Under the pieces are notes generated by a model, which ran no database searches, was not told where the DNA came from, and saw only the letters and a program-made list of their open reading frames with translations. 64,000 bases of DNA from Monarcha castaneiventris obscurior (lineage: Eukaryota > Chordata > Aves > Passeriformes > Monarchidae): positions 1,240,001-1,304,000 of the forward strand of contig JAMPIT010000300.1 in assembly GCA_026261815.1 (NCBI GenBank), given 5' to 3'. Numbering within the stretch: position 1 is the stretch's first letter; every line of letters begins with the position of its first letter. Positions 12,764 through 23,687 of the stretch are shown here, in pieces. A program made the position numbers and the translations under genes.

Positions 12764-13475
12764 CCTGGTGGTGTGTGTGCCCATCCTGCCTGGGGCTGTG
12801 TGCCTGTGTGTGTGTGCCCATCCTGCTCCCGGGTGTGTGTGTGTGTGCCCATCCTGCCTGGGGCTGTGTGCCCATGTGTGTGTGCCCATCCTGCCTGGGG
12901 CTGTGTGCCCATGTGTGTGTGCCCATCCTGCCTGGGGCTGTGTGCCCATGTGTGTGTGCCCATCCTGCTCCCGGGTGTGTGTGTGTGTGTCCATCCTGCC
13001 TGGGGCTGTGTGCCCATGTGTGTGTGCCCATGTGTGTGTGCCCATCCTGCCTGGGGCTGTGTGTCCGTGTGTGTGTGTCCATCCTGCCTGGGGCTGTGTG
13101 TCCATCCTGCCTGGGGCTGTGTGCCCATGTGTGTGTGTCCATCCTGCCTGGGGCTGTGTGTCCATCCTGCCTGGGGCTGTGTGTCCATCCTGCCTGGGGC
13201 TGTGTGCCCATGTGTGTGTGTCATCCTGCCTGGGGCTGTGTGTCCATCCTGCCTGGGGCTGTGTGCCCATGTGTGTGTGTCCATCCTGCCTGGGGCTGTG
13301 TGTCCATCCTGCCTGGGGCTGTGTGCCCATGTGTGTGTGTCCATCCTGCCTGGGGCTGTGTGTCCATCCTGCCTGGGGCTGTGTGTCCATCCTGCCTGGG
13401 GCTGTGTGCCCATGTGTGTGTGCCCATCCTGCCTGGGGCTGTGTGTCCATCCTGCCTGGGGCTGCGTGTCCTTGT
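12764..13475. repeat. GC-rich minisatellite, composite 23/37-base unit
   Basis: About 20 copies of the core CATCCTGCCTGGGGCTG are arranged in tandem. Two spacings alternate. A 23-base unit (core plus TGTGTGTC) lies directly next to its neighbour, or is extended by a 14-base insert of the type CCCATGTGTGTGTG to give 37 bases. Two variant copies early in the array (about 12822 and 12966) have CTCCCGG in place of the CTGGGG core. Because the units have no stops in several frames and are not multiples of three, open frames of up to 385 codons run through the array on both strands. These are artefacts of the repeat, not proteins. The array starts just beyond the likely 3' end of LRRTM2. Confidence 0.92.
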
Positions 13476-13594
13476 GTGCGTGCGCCCGTCTGAACTTCTT
13501 TCTGTGCCTGCTGTGGCTTTTAGCAAGCCAAGCTATGAACATGCACAGAGCAAAACTGTATTTCAAATAAATTCACCCCAATGTACTGAAATTC

Positions 13595-14167
13595 CCACCT
13601 GGACCTTTGTTGCTCTTTATTTTTTTTTCCTTCTGTTTTCCCTCCCTTCACTTACGGGAGTGAAATGCTCAGAGGAGGAAAATCTTCCTCCCCAGCTGCC
13701 CTTAAAGTGCCCGGAGCCAGCTGCAGTGTTTGGGATCCTCCAGCTGCAGTGGAACAAACAGAGCGCACGTCCCCCACACATCCCTGTACAGATATCCAGT
13801 ATCCGTCCCCTCGTACTGTTTGCAGTAGAAAAAGTAGAATATGGAGACTCGGGTATAAATGTTTACACACAGTCATATAATTACATAACATGAAACATTT
13901 TACATAGTTTGAGGTGAGCATCTCTTTAGACTTTTAAACATTAGGAGTGCAAGTTTAATGTAATCATTGCTTCTTTAACACTGAAAATATGGATTTTTAA
14001 AAAAAAAAACTTAAAAATACTGCACCACTCCATAAACAATGTTTCCATTAAGTAGCTTGGAAAATTAGGCTTTATGTCAACATTTGTAAAAATTAGAATC
14101 TGATATAGGTCCCTACAATTTTAAAATAGGTTACTTATCTGATTTACTTTGTGATGGGCTGTAGGTA
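13595..14167 (-). other. LRRTM2: LRRTM2 3' untranslated region (proximal poly(A) site)
   Basis: This region follows the LRRTM2 stop codon on the minus strand. It is AT-rich, has no competing gene, and ends just past the only AATAAA on the minus strand between the stop and the minisatellite. The 3' limit is inferred. A longer form running through the minisatellite cannot be excluded. Confidence 0.45.
13616..13621 (-). terminator. Candidate LRRTM2 poly(A) signal AATAAA
   Basis: TTTATT on the plus strand reads AATAAA on the minus strand, about 550 bases after the LRRTM2 stop codon. It is the only canonical hexamer I found on that strand between 11300 and 14167. ATTAAA variants exist near 13951, 12535 and 11290. 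The sequence after it on the minus strand is moderately G/T-rich, as expected of a cleavage site. Confidence 0.45.
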
Positions 14168-15717
14168 TTATACTTCACATTCTTTATAGGGCAGCTGCTG
14201 GCACTTGCACTGTCCGTAGCCATTGATGATGATGAAGGGTCCTTCGTGGGTGGGTTCGTACTCGTTATAGGGTCCTTGGTCTGACATATTGGCCATATGC
14301 AGCCGTGTTTGGGATCGGAGCTGCCTGTGGTTTTGAATCATTGAGCACTGCCTAATTCTTCTTAGTGTGGGAGGGCAGCACTTCCTGGAGATGAACACTA
14401 TAAAAATGATAAAAAAGAAAGAAAACAATAAAGCCATTGTTCCTGTAATTACCCTCTGAGTGAAGATGGCATTGTTTGGCTCGGGGAACTGTTCTTCGGT
14501 GGTAACGACCATGCCTGCCGTAGTTGGAATCTCTTTGTCTCCCACATGGAAATGAGAAGAGCTTATTCTTTTCGTGTACTCGGTAGTTGGAGCTGTGTAC
14601 GACGTCGTAGCCACGGGGGTAGCCACAGTCGATAAATTCCAGCAAAGCTGAAAACCATACACTGCATCCAGAATATCCTCTCCCTGGGTGTGGTCGGGGC
14701 TGTGGCAGAGGATGGAGTGCTCCCACCGACCTTGGAAGCCACTCAACCATGTGGCCAAGGCGCAGATCTTTGGGCTGCATTCCCACAGATTGCCGGAAAG
14801 GCCCACAGTGGTGAGGGATGTCAGCGAGCTCAGGATCTTGGAATCCAGAGTGGTGAGCTTGTTGTTATCCATGAGGAGGGTTTTAAGGTTAGGCATAGTT
14901 TCAAAGACGGTGAGGTCGATGGCTTTGATTTCGTTTCCAGTCAAATCAAGCTTTGTTAAGGTGCCCCAGGTCCACTCCATCCCGCATGTCAAGTTGCTAA
15001 TTTTGTTCCACTGCAAGAAGAGCGTGTGCAGGCTGCTCAGCCGGAGGAAGTGAGCAAAATTAATCTTTGTCAACTGGTTGTGCTCTAGGTGAAGCTCCCT
15101 CAGCTTGACTAATCCCGCAAATCCATTGCGAGCCAAACTTCGCAAGCGGTTTGTGCTCAAATCCAGGAATTCCAGGCTACGACAGTCCCAGAACAGGCGG
15201 ACCGGGATGGTCCGCAGGGAGTTGGATCGCAAGTGCAAGGTCTGTAGCTTGCGAAGGCCGTAGAAGAGCTCGGGGTGCAGAGAGGATAACTGATTAAAAG
15301 AGAGGTCCAAATTCTGCAGGTTAAGCAGCTGGCTAAAAGTTGTGTTTGGCAAATGAAAGATTTTGTTGGAACTTAAGACTAATTCCTTAAGTTTATACAG
15401 TCCTTGAAAAGAATCTTCTCTGACTGTTGCAATTTGATTATGATCTAAGTGAAGCCAAGTAAGTTGACTGAAGCTTGCAAATTGATCCCTTTCAAGTTCA
15501 GAAATATAATTGTGCCTCAGTGACAAACCTAGCGAGCCCTTTTCAGTGGTGTTTGGCACTGAGTGAAACCCCTGAGAGTCACAGTAAAAGAGCAGCTTCT
15601 CACAGCGACATTTTGGTGGACAAGCCATGCCCAAGGCAGGCAGCATTTTTAAAACCATACTCATTGCATATAGTGCTGCCAGCATACGAGCCCCTAATGG
15701 CCACTTGAAATGTAAGC
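14168..15717 (-). CDS. LRRTM2: LRRTM2 main coding exon (leucine-rich repeat transmembrane neuronal protein 2)
   Basis: LRRTM2 is a postsynaptic adhesion protein of excitatory synapses that binds presynaptic neurexins and organises synapses. This exon encodes residues 2-517 of the spliced protein; the human protein is about 516 residues. In order it carries a hydrophobic leader (about 9-33), an LRRNT cap C-P-P-K-C-R-C (from 34), ten or so LRRs with L-x-L-x-x-N-x-L pattern (about 60-300), an LRRCT cap from N-L-W-E-C, and a Thr-rich juxtamembrane stretch. A membrane helix lies at about 424-445. The cytosolic tail ends E-C-E-V, the PDZ ligand for PSD-95-type scaffolds. N-glycosylation sequons NTT, NTT, NLT and NLS are present. 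The acceptor CTGCAG|GC at 15718 restores Gly2 with the last base of exon 1. The next in-frame Met is at 15685. The near identity I recall to mammalian LRRTM2 separates it from LRRTM1, 3 and 4. Confidence 0.96.
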
Positions 15718-16052
15718 CTGCAGAATATAATTTAGGAAAACAACAAGATAGGATAGCCTTATCAGTACACTTGGAACATCACGGTGGAAGATTTCACTGC
15801 AGATAACATTGCCATGCATTTCCAACAAGCTAATTCTAAATGCAAGAAACAACTTACTACGACAAACCGAATACTTGGACATTACACTTAGGAGGAGGCT
15901 TTATCTCGATTACAGAGGGTTACAGTGGCACTATCGGAAAACATTTTTTTCATAAGGTTCGGTGCAGAGCAATCAGCTTTAGCATCTTAACTGCTCCTTT
16001 AAAGCAGAGCCGTCATTCATTATACAAGGAACAGAGAAACGCAGGAACTTAC
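15718..16052 (-). other. LRRTM2: LRRTM2 intron 1
   Basis: This 335-base intron is bounded by the donor GTAAGTTCC (minus strand, from 16052) and the acceptor CTGCAG at 15718. It has phase 1, splitting the Gly2 codon. A single short intron just after the start codon is the standard LRRTM gene structure. Confidence 0.88.
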
Positions 16053-16056
16053 CCAT
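16053..16056 (-). CDS. LRRTM2: LRRTM2 coding exon 1 (start codon plus one base)
   Basis: On the minus strand AGAATGG|GTAAGT places ATG+G directly before a perfect splice donor. Joined to GC TTA CAT at 15717 it gives M-G-L-H-F-K-W-P-L-G, the known LRRTM2 N-terminus, which the large exon alone lacks. The context (A at -3, G at +4) is a strong Kozak match. Translation could also start at the in-frame Met at residue 13 (15685), but the conserved N-terminus argues for this start. Confidence 0.93.
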
Positions 16057-16465
16057 TCTTTTGAGTACATTGGAGGGTGCATTCAGTCGTAGTTTGAGAC
16101 TCAACGCCGTGAGTCTGTGAAAGGCTCTAATGTGAGACAGCCTTGAATAATTGACCGGGTTTAGAGTCCTTTGATATTAGTGCAAAATCCACGATGCTCT
16201 CTTGGAATATTCCTTTTGAAATTGCTGCCTTGATCTCCTCTGACAGGTCTGAAATTTTTAAATCTTAATACAAGTTTTCGTCCTCCGTGGCTGCTCAGCT
16301 GGTTAATTGAAGCTCACGTTTTCCTTTTCCGCAGCTGTGGCTTCCTTTAGTCCTAACTTGTTGATGGCAGATGGGTGGCTTATTGCTGAGAGAAGCTCCT
16401 GTAGTAGCATGAGTGCATTTACTGAAAAGCTTTTCAGGGAAGCGGTACAAGAATGGATTTGCTTA
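16057..16465 (-). other. LRRTM2: Putative LRRTM2 5' untranslated leader
   Basis: This is the region between the predicted transcription start (25-30 bases downstream of the TATA box on the minus strand) and the ATG. It contains upstream ATGs at 16417 and 16410, where the latter opens a 35-codon frame. Two more, in the same frame, are at 16082 and 16070, and that frame crosses the splice junction and overlaps the main start. The start position is inferred and not observed. Confidence 0.45.
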
Positions 16466-16487
16466 TGCGCTGCGACCACACAGGGCT

Positions 16488-16516
16488 CTATATAGGCTGA
16501 CGTCACCTGGTGACGT
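16488..16516. promoter_or_regulatory. LRRTM2 core promoter: palindromic TATA box and CRE pair
   Basis: CTATATAG at 16488-16495 is a perfect palindrome, so it reads as the same TATA box on both strands. TGACGTCA at 16498-16505 is a full consensus cAMP response element, and TGACGT at 16511-16516 is a half site. For LRRTM2 on the minus strand the CREs lie upstream of the TATA, the usual order, and transcription would start near 16465. A CRE would fit activity-dependent neuronal expression through CREB-family factors (inference). In mammals this locus is reported to transcribe in both directions, yielding N-terminally truncated CTNNA1, so the element may serve the plus strand too. Confidence 0.65.
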
Positions 16517-19500
16517 TCCTTTTGTTTGGGTTTTCCAGAAGCTTTGCTGTTTTAAAGCATTGTGCTGCATACTGTGATCATGTTAAAGACCACTGATAGA
16601 GGGGGAAAAATCCAGCGGCAGGAGTCCTTCGTCCCTGCGACAGAAGGAGCAGGAGAGACTTGCAGCACCCTGCTCCCCCCACATCTGCGCTGGCTCTGCG
16701 CAGCTGGGGTTAAAAGCAGCGCAGAGCCGCGGGTGGAAGTGCCTGAGTGCTGCCTGCTCCCACTTCTGTTCTAAATCTCCCTGCATGAAAGGAACTTTTA
16801 GATGAAAAATGCGCAGAGTTTGAATAGAGGATGCTGGTCAGTTCTGGAAAAAGCAAAGCTTGCGTTAGGGCACAGGAAAACTTTAATTGGAATCCAGCTT
16901 GACAGTGTGTGGTTATGAAACTAGAGAATCTATTTTCTCCTCCCAAACGGTGGCTTTTGTACTTGCTTTTTCCTGGGCACTGGAGTGCAGGAAGGAAATG
17001 GTGAGGTTGGCGTTGCCAGTCGGGGCTCGGAGCGGTGCGAGGGCTTCCTTGTGCTCACCCACTATGTCCCGCTGCTGTGTGTCCTCTCAGAAAGGGGGAC
17101 ACCCCCTCCATGAGCCCCTGGCTGCAGGGTGGCTCTGTAACAGTTGTCCTGTGGGTTTAGGGCTGGAGAGCTGTGTCCCTGCAGAGCTGCGTGTGCTGGT
17201 CCAGCCCCGCCAGGCTCCGGCCAGAGTGTGCACGCACAGCCAGGAGGAGGACACTGGGCTTTCAGGGCTGTTTGCTTGCTTTAAAGGTTCAATTGCCCTA
17301 TTATTCAGAGCAACCTCTCCTCTAGGACAGCCGGTACTGAAAGGTAAATGACCAGGCTTGACTGACATTTTTTATGTGTTTTTAGGATGCATGCTCAGGT
17401 AAAGCCTTTGGAGCCACTGCTCTGGTTGTGGCTCAATGTGGGTGCAGCAGGGGGATGCTGACTTACTGCTCCAGGCAACTTGGATAAGCTTTTTTTTTAT
17501 TTTCACCTTGAGATATAAAGCAATAATGTAGTAGGAGGCACTTGAAAATGTTTGCTGTGTAGCAGCGAGGTATCACCTCTGACCTCCAAGATCTGGAATG
17601 AGCCGAGAATAAAAAATTTCCCATGATGATGAAGCAAGATGAATTATGTCAAAAGAAGGTTTTAAAATAAAATGACCCTTTACCTTTGTTACTAAGTGTT
17701 GGTTCCTTGCTTTGGTTCCTTGGAGGTCCTTGCTTAAACTGAGACCTGCTGTTTCCTGCCTGCTACTCCCTTGGCTGTCCGGTGGTGGGATGGGGACACT
17801 GCCCCTGGTGCTCCCTTTCTGGGATGGGCAGACTCAAGGGGAGCACTGAGTGGAAAGTAAAGGGATGGAGAAGGTGAACTCTTTAGCAACACACAAGAAG
17901 AAAACCTCAAAACCCCCTCAAACCTCAAAAAGAGCTAAAGCAAAACAAATAAACCCTCCTCTGAACCCATCAGGAGAGTAACTGTCTTTAATGATTAAGC
18001 AAATTAGGAAATGTTAGATAAATTTCTTAAATTGCTCTGCCATAGTAAATGTTTTCACATTTGCTCCAGGGTGAAAGAAATACATGCAAAAAAATTACAT
18101 AAACCTATTTAAAGAATTTCCTCTTTTTTAATGTTCAGTGTACAAAGAGCTGAGGCTCAGCTGCCAGCTGCCCAGCGGAACCGCAGCACCTGCGGACGGT
18201 TCTTGGAGCAGCTCTGTGCAACACCCTCATCTGAAGTGTTGCTTTGAATTCTAATAACATTTCAATATGTTACCATAACATTTAACAACAACATTCTAGA
18301 GGGTATAATTTGAGGTCAGCTATTAACCCTCCCCGGTGCTGCCTCTTCCGCTCTTACCAGGAGACTGAAATTAGGGATCGTTGGAAACATTTTGCTTTTT
18401 TGCATCAGTATCTGCTGGTAGGTTCCTCCCACGTTAAGATTGTGTAATTTGGCATGGAGTTAAAAGTTAACGTTCAGACACAGTGAGTTGCTCCTTTTCT
18501 GAAGCTCTCCGTTATTTGGCCCTTAACCAAACAAGGGCTATTTAGCACCTTGCCAGCGAGTTTCCTGTTTAGGAAACTGTTAACGCGAACTTTATGGGTG
18601 CTTTTCTTAGCAAAACATGTTTTTATGTGCACTTGCTGTGAAATAACAGTTATTACCACAAGTGTGCATCTGAGTCTCCTGAGTGTGGAACACTGCAGTA
18701 ACATCCATATTGTTCCTTGGGAGCTGCGTGGGGTGTCAAGGTGTAACAGGCTGGGAATAAATCCCCAGAAAACTCAGGCAAATGCATTTCTTCTGAGCCT
18801 GAAAACTCATTGCCCCTCAAGGAAAACCATGTTGATGCCTTCTGGGCACTTCTGCCACAGCAGGAGTTGATGGCAGCCTGAACCCTCACATGCATTGTGG
18901 ACAGGGAAATTAGCAGGAATAAGCTTGCTAGGACCAGATAACCCTTTTGGGGGCTTCTCACCTACCCCACCCCTGGAGCAGCGGCACAACTGGTTTTCCT
19001 GCTAAACCCATGCGCTGGGAAAGTAGAATTGCACCCTGAGGCGAGCGTTGTCATTTAGTTAGGCTGACATCTTGTGGAAGCCTTCCTAGTGTATTAAGAA
19101 CAACATAAAAGCTAATTTTACTGGATGTAGATGTGGGGGCTGTGTGACTTTGCTGTGCTGGGGGCCTGGAGGGTGCAAGCCCTGGAGCTGCAGGTGAGAC
19201 TGCAGCACCCGGGACATGCAGCCACGTGTGTGGCACTGCACTGGCAGCCAGCTCACCCCTCTGCCTGCAGGGAGGGCTGTGGGAATTGTTGCTGGGTGTT
19301 AGCACCTCAGGGACCACGGGAGGATTTGCTGCTTTTTGGCCGGAAGGTTGTCCTTGTGCTGTGTCACGGGGCTGTGAGGCAGGAGGTGAGCAGGGACGTG
19401 TGGCTGGAGTGTCACTGTGCGCACTCTGTCACTCGGATTCGCTGCCATGAGCTGGGGTAGCACTGAGCCCTGGGAAGGGCACATGGGGCAAAGGCATGTC

Positions 19501-22500
19501 CAAGGTGATCCAGCAGCAGCAGATGTGCCCAGTGCTTCGGGCCAGCTGGAGAGTCCTTTGGGGAGGGCAGTGGGAGGGATGGGACAGGGCACTGTGGGTT
19601 GGGTGTCCCTGTCTTCCTGGGAGCAAAGGGCCACGTGTGGTGGTATCGTGCCCACCACAGGAGGCTGTCACCTCCCTGTCTGGCAGCTCTCTGGCCCTGG
19701 TTGCACATTGTAATTCCTCTTTGTACCGGGGTGAGTGCAGCAGCCCTTACCCTCTCTGGTGCAGCCTGGCCGTGGGAGGGACTGGAAGTGCTGTGGCACG
19801 GCCAGCCGGGCAGGGGGGACAGTGCAGGCAGCTTTATTGTCACTCAGCTTCTCGCAGAACCTGGACCATGCCATGCAGCCCATTTGCTTTGCTGAGCTGT
19901 GGGCTGGCTGTGGGAGATTCCTTCCTGCAGCAAACCAGGGCACAGTCCTGCTTCCTCCACCGGCAGACCTTGGATGTGAAAACACTGGTGGAATTCGTGT
20001 GGGTCACTCTCTGCTGCTCACACTGCCCGGCCTTGAATCAGCACTGTTCTGTGTGGCATTTGGTGTCAGCCCTGCTGTCACAGTGACGGAGGGCCATGCA
20101 TGGTTATCCTCTGTGGACATGGAATTAGGCTGGGTGGCAAGGCAAAACCAAGCATGAGACAAAATGCCCCTGGGAGCTGATGTCCTGTGTCCCCTGGAGG
20201 CAGAGCTCAGAGGTGGCACAGTGACACACCACTGCCTGCCCACAGGAAGGTGTGCCAGGCACTCTTTTCTCACTTACTCAGCCCCCATCATTTACCAGGA
20301 TGCTGCCTGTTGTACTGACAGCCCAGAAGACAATTTGCAGACACCTGAAGTAGAAACCTCTCTGCCAACCATCCTTTCTGGGTAATTGTGGGGTGGGTGG
20401 CAGGTGGGGCAGTGGTGGCTCTGGGCAGTGGCACATCTGGCTCACATCTGGGTGCTGATTTGGGGAGGGGGCATGCCGGGCTCTGCAGGGATGGTGTGAG
20501 GTGGTGCTGAGCAAGAGGCACCATCTCCCTCTGTGGGCTCAGCTTAACCCAAACTGATGATGAACCTTTAAGAGTAACAACAGATGTTTGTAATGTTTAG
20601 CTACGAAAACATATCTTTGAGTGGCTGGTTACAGCACATGCTCTGCTGATCCTGGTGGAGTGTGCCACCACCATGCTGCTCCTGTACCTCCATAACTCAG
20701 TTGGGATTAGATTTTAACCTCCACAGCTGCAGGAAAAGCTTGGATCTGTGTTTGGTTGTCTGAATTCAGATGGCACACCTACAGCAGGAATGCTTTGTGA
20801 CAGAAATGGTGATTCTGCTCCCCTCCCTGTACACAAATCCCCTTTTTTTGCTTTGAGCATTAAAACAAGCCCCACTGGGGACGGTGGTGTGAGCTGGGAC
20901 CGCAGGGATGCAACAGGGAATGTTTGTGTTGCTCTGCAAGCAGGGCAGCAATGGTGGGGGAAGAGCAGAGATTAAAGGGGTGGGGGAAACGAGCAGTTTT
21001 TAACATAAATTCTATCCTCTTTGATAAAGATCTGATTTAATTTAAAGTAAATTTGCACCGTGGCTAAATTTATTATCCATGATGCTGGACAGAGTTGGGA
21101 TATCATACTGCAGGATGATTGACATGGTCATCATGACCCTATTAAATCTACTGAATCTATTAGCTGCTCACTGACTACGGGGCTTGTGATTCCCTCAGCA
21201 GAGTTTTGTGCTGAATATATAAAAATCCTATTAGAAATCTGAATATTTGGGCTTCATTCTTGTGAGTCCTCCTAATCCTGTGGACAGCAGGAGCTGATGG
21301 CTGGGCTGCCTTGTGCTGCTGGGTCATTAGCTGGCTCCTCAGTGAAGGTTCACACCAGACATGAGGACCAGTTTTTAATGGTCAGGCTAATTGGTTAGTG
21401 GAACAAATTACCCAGAAGAGCTAAACTGGCACTTGGAGCCTTTAAAACATGATTTATTACTTGAGAGAGGGAGACCAGCTCAAACAGGACTTTTGAGCTG
21501 TAGGGTGGAACCAATGGGTAAAATTCCCGAGGTGTGTGGGAGCCTGGACAAAGTGACAGTGTTGTGGTTGGGGATGATCCTCAGCATTCCCAGGATGGTT
21601 TGTGCTGCCACAGGCTGTGCAGCTCTTCATGTGTTCCATCAGGTCCTAGTGGGGTTGATTTGCCCCAGTGTTTATTATGCAGGGAAAAAAAGGTCAAGAA
21701 ACTTCAGCTGGGCAAAACTCGACATTGTTGTCTCCAGGACCTTGGTTGGAATTGGCTGTGATGGTTTAAGATGTCAATGGCAGCAGGGTGTCTGTAGAGG
21801 TGTCCTGGGTCTGTCCTGTTCTGCCCCTGCTCAGCCCTAATGAAGGATCCCAGTTAGTAGGTCCGTATGCTAAATTACCAGAGCTAAATTAGAAGGGTGC
21901 TTTATCCTGCAGCCTTCCGAAGGAAATTCTGGTCATGCTTTTTACAAGCTTCTGTACTAAAACTTCTGCATGCCAACAAGGTGGAAATAAACTGGAGCTG
22001 CCTTCCTAAAATCTAGTGGGGCTGGATTCTACAGCTCTTACTGTGCTGGGACGTGGTGCAGTTTCATAGGAATGGATCAGCAGTGAGGAATCAGTGCTGC
22101 TCAGGCTGTAACGTGCTTTTTTTTGCATAATGGTCTCATGAACTGATTGTCCATTAGTGGAAGCCATCTCTTGGTTTTCCTCTCATCCAAAAGGCATCTG
22201 GTGCTGTGCACTGAGGCTGTTGTGGGCTGTGAAGCCAGGGGCAGCAAAGTGGAATTGATGGGTGGCCTCGCCTCAAATCCCTGCTCCTGCTTCTTGTTAA
22301 AATGGTAATGTGGGAGCACCCGGGGAGAAGTAAAACGGCACTTCTTGGATCAGCTGAATGTTTGGCTTTCTGCATAATAGATGAGCGTATATCTTAGATC
22401 CAAACTTGTTCCTGGGAACAGCCCCAGTGTATGGGGAGGGGTGCTGTGGCTTCGGTAAAACAGTCGCGTTGCCGTGGGTGAACAGGGCTGATACATCAGG

Positions 22501-23687
22501 AGGAGAAGCAGCTGCTGCTGCAGGTTGGTGTCTCGGAGCAGCTTGTGGCTGGGGCAGTGCCTGGTGGCAGCTTCTGGGGTCAGTGTCCTCCTGTCCCCCT
22601 CAGGTGCCAGCACTCCCCGCTGCCGCCAGCATGCCAGGGACAAAGCCATCGGTCAGGGAGTCTTGTCTGTCATATCCCCCGAGCAGGGGAACAGCAAAGT
22701 GTTGGGTAAATCAGTGCATTAATCTTCACTTTATTTAGAGCCTTCAGCTTTGATTTTTGAATGCAGAGCAAAGAAAGGGCCGGTGCCGGCGCTGCCGAAG
22801 GCTGTGTCAGCGCCACAACGAGCTCCTGGGTTTAGCTTCAGTCACTTTTCTGTTACCTTTTGTGATGAGAATCAAATAACTTGATCATGGTGGTGACAAA
22901 TCTTCAATAATTCATTACACTATAATGACATTACAACATCCTAACTTCCTCCCCCCCCATTTTTTATTTCTGCTCTAGAGTGGACTTGATGTTTTAGATT
23001 CAAGGCTGTTCATCCAGATATTTCACACCAGCCTGTCACCTGGAGAATTGATACCTGGCATACCCTCACTGCAGCACTGCTAAATGGTTTTTCTTCTCAA
23101 CTGGATAATTACATTGATTGTGGCTTAGGACTTCAGAAATTGGATTGTGGTTGCATAAAGTGTGTTTTGAAACCCTAATATAAGCTATATTATACAGAAA
23201 AAACTCCCAGCAAAACCAGACTGCCACCACTGTCTTACTTAACTCTTAATTTGGTACAAATGAGGATACCTTTGACCTCATGTCTGATGGAAAAGGGAAG
23301 CTACCCCTGCTGCCTGGCCCTTTGCCCTCTCTAACAACAGGGCTCAGGAGAAACGTGCTGAATCAAAACCTTGGCAGCTCCCCGTGGGTGGGCCTGGAGA
23401 CTCACTGGAAATGTTGAATTTCTTACCCAACAAAAGATTTATAAGGATTTGACTTTTGATTTTGGGCTTTCGACTGCCTGCTCAGGAGCAGTGTTGTGTG
23501 ATCCCTGGGGATGGGGTGTGGAGGGAGCAGTGACTGCCTTATCAGGGAGGTGGAGACTACTGCCAGTGTGCAGAATCACTTTGCAAACCTGAGAAATAAA
23601 GAAAGAAGCTTACAATATACTTGAAATGAATAATAACTGCTTTGAGACCCTGAATACCTGTTTACCTCTTTGTCTGCTGTTTTCCAG
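16517..23687 (+). other. CTNNA1: CTNNA1 intron between LRRTM2 promoter and the next exon
   Basis: No coding exon is supported in these 7 kb. Good donor-like sites exist on the plus strand near 17344 (AAAG|GTAAAT) and 17398 (CTCAG|GTAAAG). One of these could end a non-coding alternative first exon started from the shared promoter, but the sequence alone does not decide it. A GC-richer part at about 19100-20530 carries several overlapping open frames with no protein I recognise. No CR1 was seen here. Confidence 0.5.

Noticed and set aside
12764..13475. CRISPR-like array
   Set aside because: The units are contiguous with a simple TG-rich insert and no unique spacers, in an animal genome. It is a minisatellite.
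12616..13893. Repetitive protein genes of up to 385 codons on either strand
   Set aside because: They are generated by a stop-poor tandem repeat, occur in several frames at once, and have no start context, splice sites or known homologue.
14352..14786. 144-codon minus-strand frame overlapping LRRTM2
   Set aside because: It is an out-of-frame shadow of the LRRTM2 coding exon.
19100..20530. GC-richer intron segment with many open frames (up to 196 codons)
   Set aside because: Frames overlap on both strands, show no recognisable domain, and lack a consistent set of splice sites.
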